DNA of 64,000 bases, taken from Nocardia ninae NBRC 108245 (GTDB lineage Bacteria > Actinomycetota > Actinomycetes > Mycobacteriales > Mycobacteriaceae). The notes under the pieces were generated by a model that did not search any database, was not told the DNA's origin, and worked only from the letters and a program-made list of their open reading frames with translations. Below, piece after piece: positions 37,008 through 46,697 of the stretch. The translations under genes were made by a program, and so were the position numbers. The stretch is taken from positions 1 through 64,000 of the forward strand of contig NZ_BJXA01000035.1 in NCBI RefSeq assembly GCF_007990755.1, read 5' to 3'. Within the stretch, counting starts at the first letter, position 1; every line of letters begins with the position of its first letter.

Positions 37008-38000
37008 ATGGCAGCGACCAGGGTCGGCGAGTCAGCCACTGTCATGAATCCGGAAAATCTGAGTGCCCCCGCGCGTCTGGTCCTGGCGGCCTGCCTCGGC
37101 GTGGTCCGTCCCGCGTTGCGCGCCGCACCGATCACCCGCGCGACCATCCCGATCGGTGCGCTGGCGATCGACACCCTCGCCAGGTTGCGGCCGGAGCCCC
37201 AGGGGATCGATCGGGAGCAGGTGTCGCTCAACGGTTTCCGGATGGAGATCGTGCGGCCCGCGGGCGCGGCCAGGGCACTGCGCCACGGTGCCCTGCTGTA
37301 CATGCACGGCGGCGGATTCGCAGTTTGCGGGTTGCGTACCCACCGGCCGGTCGCGGCGAGCCTGGCGCGGCGCACGGGCCTGCCCGTGGTGAACGTCGAC
37401 TATCGGCAGTTGCCGAGCAAGCGCATCACCAACTCGGTCGACGACTGTCTCACCGCCTACCGCTGGCTGCTGCGCCACGGCGCGGACGCCCGCCGGATCG
37501 TCTTCGCCGGTGACTCGGCGGGCGGCTACCTGGCCTTCGCCACCGCACTGCGCGCGATCGAGGAGGGCCTGCCCGCCCCCGCCGGACTGGTCGGGCTGAG
37601 TCCGCTGCTGGACCTGGATTACGCGGCGAAGCGAACCCACATGAATGTGCGGAAAGATCCGTACATCCCGCTGCTCGCCCTGGAAGCCGTCGTCCGCATC
37701 GGTGCGGAGACCGACGGAAAACTCGATCCGCTGCTGTCCCCGGTCAACGGGCTGCTGGCGGGCCTGCCGCCGGTGCTGCTGATCGCCGCCGAAGACGAGG
37801 TGCTCCGGTACGACTGCGAGTTGATGGCGCAGCGGCTCACCACGGCAGGCGTACCGAACGCGGTAGAGCTCTGGCGCGGCCAAGTGCACGCGTTCATGAG
37901 CATCGCGCCGAGTCTGCCGGAGAGCAGGGCGGCCCTGGCCAGGGTGTCGCGCTTCGTCCGGGCTCGGATCGAGGAAGGCCAACAGGCGCGGACGGCGTAA
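37008..38000 (+). CDS. Alpha/beta-hydrolase, hormone-sensitive-lipase-like (Lip family)
   Basis: A 330-residue esterase or lipase of the GDXG group. It has the oxyanion-hole motif MHGGGFAVCG (near residue 97) and the nucleophile GDSAGG with Ser170. Probable partners are the Asp in AAEDEVLRYD and the His in GQVHAFMS near the C-terminus. The protein has a rather hydrophobic N-terminal third (LAACLGVVRPALR) but no cleavable signal. Mycobacterial Lip proteins of this group hydrolyse short- to medium-chain esters; the natural substrate is unknown. The ATG at 37008 follows a GGTGAGG sequence; ATG 37044 is possible. Divergent from rmlA. Confidence 0.9.
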   Translation: MAATRVGESATVMNPENLSAPARLVLAACLGVVRPALRAAPITRATIPIGALAIDTLARLRPEPQGIDREQVSLNGFRMEIVRPAGAARALRHGALLYMHGGGFAVCGLRTHRPVAASLARRTGLPVVNVDYRQLPSKRITNSVDDCLTAYRWLLRHGADARRIVFAGDSAGGYLAFATALRAIEEGLPAPAGLVGLSPLLDLDYAAKRTHMNVRKDPYIPLLALEAVVRIGAETDGKLDPLLSPVNGLLAGLPPVLLIAAEDEVLRYDCELMAQRLTTAGVPNAVELWRGQVHAFMSIAPSLPESRAALARVSRFVRARIEEGQQARTA

Positions 38001-38020
38001 GCCGGCCGGCCTGTCCAGGC

Positions 38021-38053
38021 GAGCCCCGTTCCGCTGTGGCCGGGACGGGGCTC
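38021..38053 (+). terminator. Hairpin after the lipase gene
   Basis: GAGCCCCGT at 38021-38029 pairs perfectly with ACGGGGCTC at 38045-38053, 20 bases after the lipase stop. No clear T-run follows. Confidence 0.6.
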
Positions 38054-38074
38054 GCGCATGCCGGGACCACGAAA

Positions 38075-38104
38075 AACCCCGCCCGGCAATGGCCGAGCGG
38101 GGTT
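38075..38104. terminator. Bidirectional terminator hairpin
   Basis: AACCCCGC (38075-38082) pairs with GCGGGGTT (38097-38104), with a stacked inner CGGC/GCCG stem and an AATG loop. A-rich sequence precedes it and T-containing sequence follows, so it can stop transcripts from both sides. Confidence 0.82.
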
Positions 38105-38132
38105 CTGCTTCGTATTCGGTTGTGCGCGTTGC

Positions 38133-38852
38133 CTACTTGGCCGGGGCGGCCGGGGGAACGAAGGGGGCGTTGATGGTGGTGAAGTACTGAATCGCCGCAC
38201 CGATCGCGACCGGGGCGGTCACGAGGATCTGGCCCGCGATGACGCCGAGGGCGCCCATGGCGGCCGCGCCGCCGAGGCAGCCTGCGATGATGCCGCCGAC
38301 GAAGGGACCGAACAGGCCGACGATGGTGCCGCCGACGATGACGCCGCCCAGCGCGCCACCGAGGACACAGCCGACGGCCGCGCCGCCGAGGCCACCGACG
38401 AGGGTGCCGATGGTGGCGCCCATCGAGATGGTGCTGGTCATCCGGCTCCAGGCCGCCTGCTCACGGTCGTACTCGTTCTTCCACGGCGCCTTGTCCTCGA
38501 ACGGAAGCGCGACCGGCTTGTAGACGGCCTTGTTCATGTCGAGCTGCGGGGTGATGGTCGCGGTGCGGTCGGAGATGTCGGCCGCGAGCGGGAACTCGAA
38601 GTCGTCGAGGCGGAACTTCAGCGGCGTGCCCGCGACGGTGGTGCCGTTGGCGGCCTTGATCTTCAGCGCGTCGTCCTCGACGACCAGCGAGCCGGAGTCG
38701 ATGGAGATGATCGATTGGGTGTCTGTTGCCTGGGACGTGAAATTGATCGGCGCCTCCGTCTCGGCGGCCGGTGCCGCGTTGACGGTGCCCGCAGTCACGC
38801 CGAGCGCGGCGATCAGCAGCGCCGAAGACACGGCGAATTTCCTCATCAGCAT
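38133..38852 (-). CDS. Secreted protein with C-terminal glycine-zipper region
   Basis: The protein has 239 residues. A signal peptide covers about 1-28 (MLMRKFAVSSALLIAALGVTAGTVNAAPA; likely cut after NAA). A beta-rich domain follows (INFTSQATDTQSIISIDSGSLVVEDDALKIKAANGTTVAGTPL). From about 130 to 215 it is a long Gly/Ala/Val repeat (GATIGTLVGGLGGAAVGCVLGG onwards) typical of glycine zippers that insert in membranes. It resembles Nocardia secreted proteins of unknown function (DUF8020-like); I do not assign a role, though a pore or surface attachment is plausible. ATG 38852 has GAGGT eight bases upstream; an earlier ATG at 38948 would place 32 non-signal residues in front. Confidence 0.75.
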   Translation of the reverse strand: MLMRKFAVSSALLIAALGVTAGTVNAAPAAETEAPINFTSQATDTQSIISIDSGSLVVEDDALKIKAANGTTVAGTPLKFRLDDFEFPLAADISDRTATITPQLDMNKAVYKPVALPFEDKAPWKNEYDREQAAWSRMTSTISMGATIGTLVGGLGGAAVGCVLGGALGGVIVGGTIVGLFGPFVGGIIAGCLGGAAAMGALGVIAGQILVTAPVAIGAAIQYFTTINAPFVPPAAPAK

Positions 38853-38948
38853 GTGGTGCAACCTCAATGTGAAGCGTTCGGAGGGGACTAGACGATCGAA
38901 ATCTAGACCAGCCAACGAGTGGTGAACGGGTTGTGACCTTTTATTCAA

Positions 38949-40185
<1,237 letters not shown>

Positions 40186-40198
40186 CCGCACACCTGTC

Positions 40199-40244
40199 GA
40201 TTTCCCACACCGAGATTCGCATGCGATTCCAGGTGCGGGAAATC
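40199..40244. terminator. Hairpin between rmlB and the DUF2142 gene
   Basis: GATTTCCC (40199-40206) and CACC pair with GGTG and GGGAAATC (40237-40244), with one mismatch between the two blocks; a small TCGCATGCGA palindrome sits in the loop. The stops of the two convergent genes flank it. Confidence 0.75.
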
Positions 40245-40258
40245 AATAACGGTGCGGC

Positions 40259-41833
40259 TCAGCCCCAGACGATGTCGTAGTACTTCCAGACCGCGCCGAT
40301 GAGGGCGATCACGGTGGCGACGATGATGGTGACGGCGGGGCCGACGGTCGGCGTGCGGCCCGCGATGTTGGTGAGCCGCAACGGCATCCAGCGCAGCAGC
40401 ACCGCGAAGGCGACGATCGCCAGCGGCACGAAGTAGCGGCCCTGCACACCGTCGATGATGTAGTAGCCGACCGGCGTGAACGACATGTACAGCGTCACGT
40501 AGATCATCGCCACGCTGGCCGCCACGGTCAGCGCGACGAGCAGGGTGCGCCGGAAGGTGGCCGCGCTCAGTCGATCCGCGACACCGATGCTCACCGCGAA
40601 GGCGAACAGGCAGGCCAGCATCGTCAGCGCGGGGACATCGATGTAGGCGAAACCGAGCTCGCCGAAGAACTGGCTGAACCACCGTTGGTCGCGCAGTGCG
40701 ATGCTCTCGCCGAACACGGAGATGAAATGCCCTGGGTCGGTGAGAATTCCGCGCAGCTGCTCGCCCGGCTGCACCGAGCGCCACTGGTGCTCGGGTCGCA
40801 TCAGGCCCATGCCGTCGCCGGTGGGTGCCGCGATCTTCATCCACGCGGCGAAGACCAGACCGCCCGCTGCCGCGAAGGCCCACGGAATCCAGCGCCGCCA
40901 GCCGGTGAAACCGAGCCGGTCCGCGGGCACCAGCACCACCAGCATCGCGAGCAGCACATAGGTCGGCTTGCTCACCGGCAGCAGGATCGTCGCGGCAAGC
41001 AGCGCACCGGTTTCCACCCGACCGAGCTGGTCGCCGAGGAACAGCGCCTTTACCAGCAGCGCCGACACCATGATGGCCAGCGCGTTGGTCATGGTGTCCG
41101 CCGTGACGGTGCCCGCCTGGAACACCGCGATCGGCAGCACCGCGACGGTGAACGCCAGCCACTGCACTCGATGCCTGCGCAGCGCGTACAGCCCGAAGCC
41201 GACCACCGTCAGGTAGGCGAGCAGACCGGCGAGCCTGGTCAGTGCGATCATTCCGCCGACGTCGAGCCCGAACAGCTCGGCCAGTCGAATACCCACGGCC
41301 GCAGGGATATACGGCACCGGCGAGTAGGCGGCGGTGTTGGTGAACCAGACCGGTTCGGTGGCGTCGGAGACCGCGGCCCCGCCGAGCCGGTCGTAGGCAC
41401 CCGGGTCCTCGACCATCGAGCCCGGCTCTTCGGGGTTGGTCGTGTAGTCGCGCAGCGCGTAACCCATTACGGCGGTGATGCTTTTCGGCACATCGCCGCC
41501 GTAGGCGACGCCGCGGGTGTCGTGAATCTGCTGTGGCAACAGCCCGCCGTGCGCGACCTGGTAGGCGCGGCCGAACTGGGTGATCTCGTCGTGGCCCCAG
41601 AAGGGCGGCGTGAGAACGGTGAACAGCCCGCCGAAGATCGCGACGAGCACGGTGAACGCGACCGTTGCCCCGCCGAGACGCGTCACGATCCGGGCGCCGA
41701 AGTCACGGGCCGATCCGGACTTGGCAGGAGCCTCGACCGAGGTGGTCTTCGTCGACCCGTTGGTCGATTCAGCAGCCGATTCGTCCAGCGCCGGTGTCGA
41801 ATTCGATTCGGTGTCCTCCGCCGCGGTGGTCAC
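40259..41833 (-). CDS. DUF2142 polytopic membrane protein, likely GT-C glycosyltransferase
   Basis: A 524-residue protein with a Ser/Thr/Ala-rich cytosolic tail (about 1-48) and then about eleven helices. The first extracytoplasmic loop has FTVLTPPFWGHDEITQFGRAYQVAHGG, with the DE pair (HDEITQF) where GT-C enzymes carry their acidic motif. A later loop has PEHQWRSVQPGEQLRGIL and FGESIALRDQRWFSQFFGELGFAYIDV. It matches DUF2142, annotated in many actinobacteria as a membrane protein near polysaccharide genes. Its GTG start overlaps the stop of the GtrB-like glycosyltransferase gene by four bases (GTGA), so the two are made together; it may be the acceptor-specific transferase of a GtrABC-type system. 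The exact sugar and acceptor are unknown. Confidence 0.8.
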   Translation of the reverse strand: MTTAAEDTESNSTPALDESAAESTNGSTKTTSVEAPAKSGSARDFGARIVTRLGGATVAFTVLVAIFGGLFTVLTPPFWGHDEITQFGRAYQVAHGGLLPQQIHDTRGVAYGGDVPKSITAVMGYALRDYTTNPEEPGSMVEDPGAYDRLGGAAVSDATEPVWFTNTAAYSPVPYIPAAVGIRLAELFGLDVGGMIALTRLAGLLAYLTVVGFGLYALRRHRVQWLAFTVAVLPIAVFQAGTVTADTMTNALAIMVSALLVKALFLGDQLGRVETGALLAATILLPVSKPTYVLLAMLVVLVPADRLGFTGWRRWIPWAFAAAGGLVFAAWMKIAAPTGDGMGLMRPEHQWRSVQPGEQLRGILTDPGHFISVFGESIALRDQRWFSQFFGELGFAYIDVPALTMLACLFAFAVSIGVADRLSAATFRRTLLVALTVAASVAMIYVTLYMSFTPVGYYIIDGVQGRYFVPLAIVAFAVLLRWMPLRLTNIAGRTPTVGPAVTIIVATVIALIGAVWKYYDIVWG

Positions 41834-42822
41834 AGCCCTGCTCCGCCGGTGCGGGCGTCACCGCCGTTGCCGTTGGGCTGGTGCTCGTCCGCGCTCACCG
41901 CGGAGTAACGCAGGTACACCAGTCGCGCGGCCTCGTGCCGCGAGCGCCGGATGCCGTCCAGGATCAGACCCGCGGTCCACGCCAGGCTGCCGAGCAGCAG
42001 CAATGTGAACGCGAGGAACAGCGTCGGGAACCGGGGCACCTCACCGGTGTTGTAGAACTCGACCACGATCGGAACGCTCAGAATGATGGAGACCAGCCAG
42101 CTCAGCGTGCCGAACAGTCCGTAGAACGCGACCGGGCGTTCGTGCCTGGCCAGACCGATGATCAGCGCCAGGATCTTGAACCCGTCGTGATAGGTGCGCA
42201 GTTTGCTCTCACTGCCCGCGGGGCGGTCGCGGAAGCCGACCGGCACCGCGGTCCGCGGCACCCGCAGGTGCAGCGAGTGCACCGTCAGTTCGGTCTCGAT
42301 CTCGAACTCGCGCGACACGGCGGGGAAGCTCTTCACGAACCGGCGGGAGAACACCCGGAAGCCGCTCAGCATGTCTTCGACGTTCTCGCCGAACACCTTG
42401 CCGACCACGCCGTTGAGCACCTTGTTACCGGTCTCGTGGCCCGTGCGGTACGCCGAACCGCTCTCGTCCTGCCTGCGGACGCCGAGCACGTGGTCGTACG
42501 GACCGTCGAGCAGGGTCTTGATCATCAGCGGCGCGGCCGACGCCTCGTAGGTGTCGTCGCCGTCGATCATCAGGTAGACGTCGGCCTCGATGTCGGCGAA
42601 GGCGCGGCGCACCACATTGCCCTTGCCCTTGGTGTATTCGTGGCGCACGATCGCACCGGCCTCGCGGGCGCGTTCGGCCGTCTTGTCCGTACTCAGGTTG
42701 TCGTAGACATAGACGACGATTCCCGGCACGGCGGCCAGCAGGTCGGCCACGACCTTGGCGACGGACGCCTCCTCGTTGTGGCACGGCACCACGGCGGCAA
42801 TTCGAAGCTCGGTGGAGTCCAC
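41830..42822 (-). CDS. GtrB/DPM1-like family 2 glycosyltransferase with C-terminal membrane helices
   Basis: The protein has about 330 residues. The GT2 domain starts AAVVPCHNEEASVAKVVADLL and has the metal-binding LMIDGDDTYEASAAP, VLGVRRQDESGSAYRTGHETGNKVLN and EIETELTVHSL, the layout of polyprenyl-phosphate sugar synthases (DPM1, GtrB). Two helices at the C-terminal end (about 235-260 and 272-297) anchor it. It probably transfers a sugar from a nucleotide donor to a polyprenyl phosphate at the cytoplasmic face. GTG 42822 is chosen because GAGGA lies 9 bases upstream; TTG 42831 would also be in frame. It overlaps the downstream DUF2142 gene and is divergent from a GtrA-family gene. Confidence 0.85.
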   Translation of the reverse strand: MDSTELRIAAVVPCHNEEASVAKVVADLLAAVPGIVVYVYDNLSTDKTAERAREAGAIVRHEYTKGKGNVVRRAFADIEADVYLMIDGDDTYEASAAPLMIKTLLDGPYDHVLGVRRQDESGSAYRTGHETGNKVLNGVVGKVFGENVEDMLSGFRVFSRRFVKSFPAVSREFEIETELTVHSLHLRVPRTAVPVGFRDRPAGSESKLRTYHDGFKILALIIGLARHERPVAFYGLFGTLSWLVSIILSVPIVVEFYNTGEVPRFPTLFLAFTLLLLGSLAWTAGLILDGIRRSRHEAARLVYLRYSAVSADEHQPNGNGGDARTGGAGL

Positions 42823-42957
42823 CCGGGTCAATCCTCGCGATCGGTGGTGAATGTGGGAACACCGGGAGGGTACAGGGAACTCACTGCGGACGTGTGGCCG
42901 ACCTCAGCGCGCCGACGGGGGAATTTTCGGTCGCGCCATGCCGCGCCGGGGCTGCGG

Positions 42958-42963
42958 TACCGT
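42958..42963 (+). promoter_or_regulatory. -10 hexamer (TACCGT) for a leaderless gtrA-like gene
   Basis: TACCGT fits TANNNT and ends 6 bases before the GTG start at 42970. There is no Shine-Dalgarno sequence between them and no clear -35. Confidence 0.45.
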
Positions 42964-42969
42964 CGGGCC

Positions 42970-43518
42970 GTGCCAACCAGTGAATCGACCGCGCGGGCGG
43001 GCGAGACCGTGCCGCCTGCCCAGGGATCGATCGTCGGCAAGGTGCTCGCCGCGCTGCGGCAGGGCAGCGCGTTCCTGGTGGTCGGGGCGATCGGCTTCCT
43101 CGTCGACGCGGGCACCTACAACCTCCTGGTGTTCTGGGGCGGCGAGGGCATGCTTTATCACTACCCGCTGCCCGCCAAGATCATTGCGATCGCGGTGGCC
43201 ACGGTGGTCACCTATTTCGGCAACAAGTGGTGGACCTTCGCGCACAAGAAGACCGACAACCCGGGCCGCGAATACCTTCTCTATGCCGTCTTCAATGTCG
43301 TCGCGATCGGCCTGCAACTGGGGTGCCTGGGTTTCTCCCGGTACGTGCTGGACCTGTCCTCGCCGCTCTCGGACAACATCTCCGGCACGCTCATCGGCCA
43401 GATGGTGGCGGTGATCTTCCGCTATTGGGCCTACGACAAATTCGTCTTCACGGGCGCGGGCAAGCGTGGTGACGAGGCAGGCACCGACGGAGCAGCGAAC
43501 GTTCAGCAATCGAAATAG
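42970..43518 (+). CDS. GtrA-family membrane protein (second), beside the GtrB-like gene
   Basis: A 182-residue protein with a hydrophilic N-terminal 30 residues and four helices: GSAFLVVGAIGFLVDAGTYNLLVFW, AKIIAIAVATVVTYFGNKWWTF, YAVFNVVAIGLQLGCLGF and SGTLIGQMVAVIFRYWAYDKFVF. This is the GtrA/DPMS pattern, with the helix 2-end motif YFGNKWWTF. GtrA proteins are thought to move polyprenyl-phosphate sugars across the membrane. It is divergent from the GT2/DUF2142 pair and 122 bases upstream of glfT2. GTG 42970 is selected because the -10-like hexamer sits directly before it. It is distinct from the Rv3789-like gene at 27007. Confidence 0.85.
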   Translation: MPTSESTARAGETVPPAQGSIVGKVLAALRQGSAFLVVGAIGFLVDAGTYNLLVFWGGEGMLYHYPLPAKIIAIAVATVVTYFGNKWWTFAHKKTDNPGREYLLYAVFNVVAIGLQLGCLGFSRYVLDLSSPLSDNISGTLIGQMVAVIFRYWAYDKFVFTGAGKRGDEAGTDGAANVQQSK

Positions 43519-43640
43519 GACACGGCGGCACCACGGCTGAGCAGGCAGCTCGCTACGGTGGTTGATATCCTCACCCCCGCCGCGAACGGCATCCAGGGGC
43601 AGTCTGTCCCGTCCGGCACGATAACGATTTCGAGGACTTC

Positions 43641-45554
43641 ATGGATCAGTCGGCTACCCAGGCCGTTACCGAAACGAACGATCGAGCGCCGGCCGTTGTC
43701 GCGCCTGCCTCGCTGCGCTCCGACCACCGGGCGCCGGATCGGCTGGTGTTGCAGCGCGGCATCTTCACCGGTCCCTCGGCGAAGGTGAGCGACGAGCTGT
43801 ATGCCGTCGTCAAGGGTCGCGCGCATCGGGAACGCCAGGTGCTGCGGCTGGAAAAGGGCGCGGCCGCGCACACCAACACCTACTTCGGCCGATTCGCCGC
43901 GAGCTACTGGCAGCGCTGGACCACCGTCACCGAGGTGCGGGTGGCCATGGTGCTCGACGTGACCAAGAAGGCCAGGATCCGGCTGGTCGCCTCCGATATC
44001 GCGGGGCACCGCCGGATCATCGACACCGCGCAGGTCACCGAGAGCGGCCCGCTGACGCTCACCGCGCCGCTGGATCAGTACGTCGACGGCGGGGCGATCT
44101 GGCTCGAATTCGACGCCATCGGTGGCGACCTCGGCATCACCGAGGTCAGCTGGACCACGGCAGCGCCGGACCACATCCGGCCGGTCGCGATCGCCATCTG
44201 CACCTTCAACCGCGCCGAGGACTGCGCGCACACCGTCGCGGCGCTGGCCTCCGACGAGGTCGTGCTCGGCGCGATCGACGCGGTGTACGTGGTGGACCAG
44301 GGCACCGACCTGGTGCAGGACCGGCCGCTGTACCAAGAGGTCGTTCCGGTGTTCGGCGACAAGCTGCGCTACCTGCGCCAGCCGAATCTCGGTGGGGCGG
44401 GCGGCTTCACCCGCGGGCTCTACGAGGTGTCCGCGGCGAACGAGCACGCCGACGTCATCCTGATGGACGACGACATCCTGTGCGAACCGGAAACGGTGTT
44501 GCGGCTCAACGCCTTCGCCAACATGACGGTGGAGCCGACCCTGGTCGGCGCGCAGATGTTGTTCCTGCTCAACCCCGATTACCTCAATGTCGGCGCCGAA
44601 GAGGTGCATCTGCAGCAGCTGCGGCACGGCCAGAAGGTGCCGAAGGCGTTGCGCAACACCAGCATGCTCAAGCGCAACCAGGAGCGTCGCGTCGACGCCG
44701 GGTACAACGCGTGGTGGACCTGCCTGATCCCGGCCGAGGTGGTCGCCAAGATCGGGCTGCCCGTCCCCATCTTCTTCCAGTGGGACGACGTCGAATACGG
44801 CATCCGCGCCCGCGAGAACGGTTTCGTCACGGTCACCCTGCCGAACGCCGCGGTGTGGCACGCGGACTTCTACTGGAAGGACTACGACGACTGGGCGCGC
44901 TACTTCAGCACGCGCAACTCGTTGATCGTCGGCTCGCTGCACACCGATCTCGACGGAAAGGCGATCACCCGCAAGCTGTTCCGTGAGCTGGCCGAACAGC
45001 TGGTCGCGATGCAGTACGGCCTGGTGCATACCACCCTGCAGGGCATCGAGGACTTCCTGAAGGGCCCGAAGGTGTTGCAGGACGGCGGTATCGCCGCGCT
45101 GGCCGCCGCCCGCGGCAGCCGGGCCGACTACCCGGAGACGATCAAGCATCCGGCCTCGACGCCGCCGGTGCGCTCCGGTGACATCCAATTGCGCCGCGCC
45201 ACCGGCGAACCCAGTCGCCCGATGCTCGTGCTGATCAAGCGCGCCGTCAACCAGTGGTTCGGCCGCACCCAGCACGGCGTCATCGGCGTCACCCGCGAAG
45301 ACGCGTACTGGTGGCATGTCTCGCTGTTCGACCACGTGGTGGTCACCGACGCCTCGCAGTCCGGCGTTCGCGTCCGGCAGCGGGACAAAGCGCGGGCCCG
45401 TCAGCTGCTGCGCCGCACCATTCACGTGCTGCGCAGGCTCCGCAACGAACTGCCCGCCCTGCAACGGGAATACCGCGCCGCGGTGCCCGAGCTGACCAGC
45501 CGCGCCAACTGGGAGCGGCTGTACGGCATCGCGAATGCCAAGCAAGACAACTGA
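43641..45554 (+). CDS. glfT2: GlfT2, bifunctional galactofuranosyltransferase of galactan
   Basis: A 637-residue GT2-family enzyme that polymerises alternating beta-(1->5) and beta-(1->6) galactofuranose from UDP-galactofuranose on the lipid-linked linker; the length equals the mycobacterial protein. The beta-rich N-terminal domain (about 1-180) precedes the catalytic core with AICTFNRAEDCAHTVAAL, the metal-binding DDD at 276-278 in LMDDDILCE, and WDD at about 381-383 followed by the histidine in AVWHADFYWKDYDDW. The C-terminal helical region ends LTSRANWERLYG. ATG 43641 follows GAGGA. A UDP-galactopyranose mutase gene, its usual partner, is not in the window. A terminator follows at 45571-45599. 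Confidence 0.96.
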   Translation: MDQSATQAVTETNDRAPAVVAPASLRSDHRAPDRLVLQRGIFTGPSAKVSDELYAVVKGRAHRERQVLRLEKGAAAHTNTYFGRFAASYWQRWTTVTEVRVAMVLDVTKKARIRLVASDIAGHRRIIDTAQVTESGPLTLTAPLDQYVDGGAIWLEFDAIGGDLGITEVSWTTAAPDHIRPVAIAICTFNRAEDCAHTVAALASDEVVLGAIDAVYVVDQGTDLVQDRPLYQEVVPVFGDKLRYLRQPNLGGAGGFTRGLYEVSAANEHADVILMDDDILCEPETVLRLNAFANMTVEPTLVGAQMLFLLNPDYLNVGAEEVHLQQLRHGQKVPKALRNTSMLKRNQERRVDAGYNAWWTCLIPAEVVAKIGLPVPIFFQWDDVEYGIRARENGFVTVTLPNAAVWHADFYWKDYDDWARYFSTRNSLIVGSLHTDLDGKAITRKLFRELAEQLVAMQYGLVHTTLQGIEDFLKGPKVLQDGGIAALAAARGSRADYPETIKHPASTPPVRSGDIQLRRATGEPSRPMLVLIKRAVNQWFGRTQHGVIGVTREDAYWWHVSLFDHVVVTDASQSGVRVRQRDKARARQLLRRTIHVLRRLRNELPALQREYRAAVPELTSRANWERLYGIANAKQDN

Positions 45555-45570
45555 TCTCGCACGGACATGA

Positions 45571-45599
45571 GCGGGGGACGGGCCTGGCCCGTCCCCCGC
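45571..45599. terminator. Strong bidirectional terminator between glfT2 and SDR gene
   Basis: GCGGGGGACGGG at 45571-45582 pairs perfectly over 12 bp with CCCGTCCCCCGC at 45588-45599, leaving a 5-base loop. Stops of the convergent genes lie 17 and 8 bases away. Confidence 0.88.
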
Positions 45600-45606
45600 T
45601 TCCGTG

Positions 45607-46479
45607 CTACCTGCCCAGTGGCGAGTCGGACAAGAACAGGTCGGTGGTGAGCGGGCCGTCGCCGGGGATCACGCGGTATTTCTCCAGATCCGTGATGCCG
45701 TGCGCGGCAAGGACATCGTCGTCGATGAAGAAGTTGCCGGAGGTCGACTTGGCCGGCGAGGTGAGCACCAGGTAGGCGGCGTCGGCGTAGATGTCGGGGG
45801 TGCGTGAGGTGGCGATCATCTCCTCGCCGCCGAGCAGGTTCTTCACCGCGGCGGTGGCGATGGTGGTGCGCGGCCACAGCGAGTTCACGCCGATCCCGTC
45901 GCCCTTCAGCTCTTCGGCCAAACCCAGTGTGGTGAGCGACATTCCGTACTTGGCGATGGTGTAACCCAGTGCCATGCCCGCCCATCTCGGGTCGAGATTG
46001 AGCGGCGGGGACAGGGTGAGGATGTGCGGGTTGCGGTCGGCCGCGGCCGAGGCGCGCAGATGCGGGATGCTCAGCTTGGACAGCAGGAAGCTGCCCCGGG
46101 TGTTGATGTCCTGCATCAGGTCGTATTTCTTCATCGGCAGCGCGTCGGTGGGCGACAGATCGATGGCCGAGGCGTTGTTCACCACGATGTCGATGCCGCC
46201 GAACCGCTCGACCGTCTGTCGCACGGCCTCGGCTACCGAGTCGTCGATGCGCACATCGCCGACGAACGGCAGTACCTGAGCGCCGGCCGCCTCGAGTTCG
46301 GCCGCTGCGGTATGGATGGTGCCGGGGAGCTTCGGGTGCGGCAGATCGGTCTTGGCGATCAGGGTGATGTTCGCGCCGTCGGCCGCTGCCCGCTTGGCGA
46401 TCTCCAGACCGATGCCGCGGCTGCCGCCCGACATGATCAGCGTTCTACCCGCGAGCGGCTTGGATCCCGGTTCCGTCAT
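45607..46479 (-). CDS. Short-chain dehydrogenase/reductase (HSDL2-like)
   Basis: The 290-residue protein has the classical SDR signature GGSRGIGLEIAKRAAADGAN, NNASAI, and YTIAKYGMS (Tyr-X3-Lys) with a preceding Ser in LTLSPPLN. The insertion TDLPHPKLPGTIHTAAAEL after the second strand is typical of the hydroxysteroid-dehydrogenase-like-2 subgroup (without the SCP2 domain). The C-terminus FFIDDDVLAAHGITDLEKYR also fits. Likely an NAD(P)-dependent oxidoreductase on a lipid-like substrate; the exact substrate is unknown. ATG 46479 is preceded by AGGAG. A promoter with a palindrome (46560-46577) lies upstream. Confidence 0.88.
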   Translation of the reverse strand: MTEPGSKPLAGRTLIMSGGSRGIGLEIAKRAAADGANITLIAKTDLPHPKLPGTIHTAAAELEAAGAQVLPFVGDVRIDDSVAEAVRQTVERFGGIDIVVNNASAIDLSPTDALPMKKYDLMQDINTRGSFLLSKLSIPHLRASAAADRNPHILTLSPPLNLDPRWAGMALGYTIAKYGMSLTTLGLAEELKGDGIGVNSLWPRTTIATAAVKNLLGGEEMIATSRTPDIYADAAYLVLTSPAKSTSGNFFIDDDVLAAHGITDLEKYRVIPGDGPLTTDLFLSDSPLGR

Positions 46480-46536
46480 TGACCTGCTCCTGTCGTCAGC
46501 GCCGCAGGGGGAGACCCCGCAGCGTCCACCGTGTGC

Positions 46537-46577
46537 ACACTAAGCGTAAACCCTCGTCATATGCAACCAGTTGCATA
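46537..46577 (-). promoter_or_regulatory. SDR gene promoter overlapping a TATGCAAC palindrome
   Basis: On the minus strand TTGCAT (46566-46561), an 18-base spacer and TAGTGT (46542-46537) form a promoter. TATGCAAC-CA-GTTGCATA, a perfect 8-bp inverted repeat at 46560-46577, covers the -35, like a TetR- or MarR-type operator. No such regulator gene is adjacent. Confidence 0.6.
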
Positions 46578-46697
46578 GCATGCTGAGCGGGTTCTTCATG
46601 ATCAACAACGTTGGCTCGTGCCGTTGCCTGAGGCAACGCGGTGGCCGGGGCGGACGGCGCTGATCACCGACTGCTACCACCCGCCCGGCCGCCGGGT

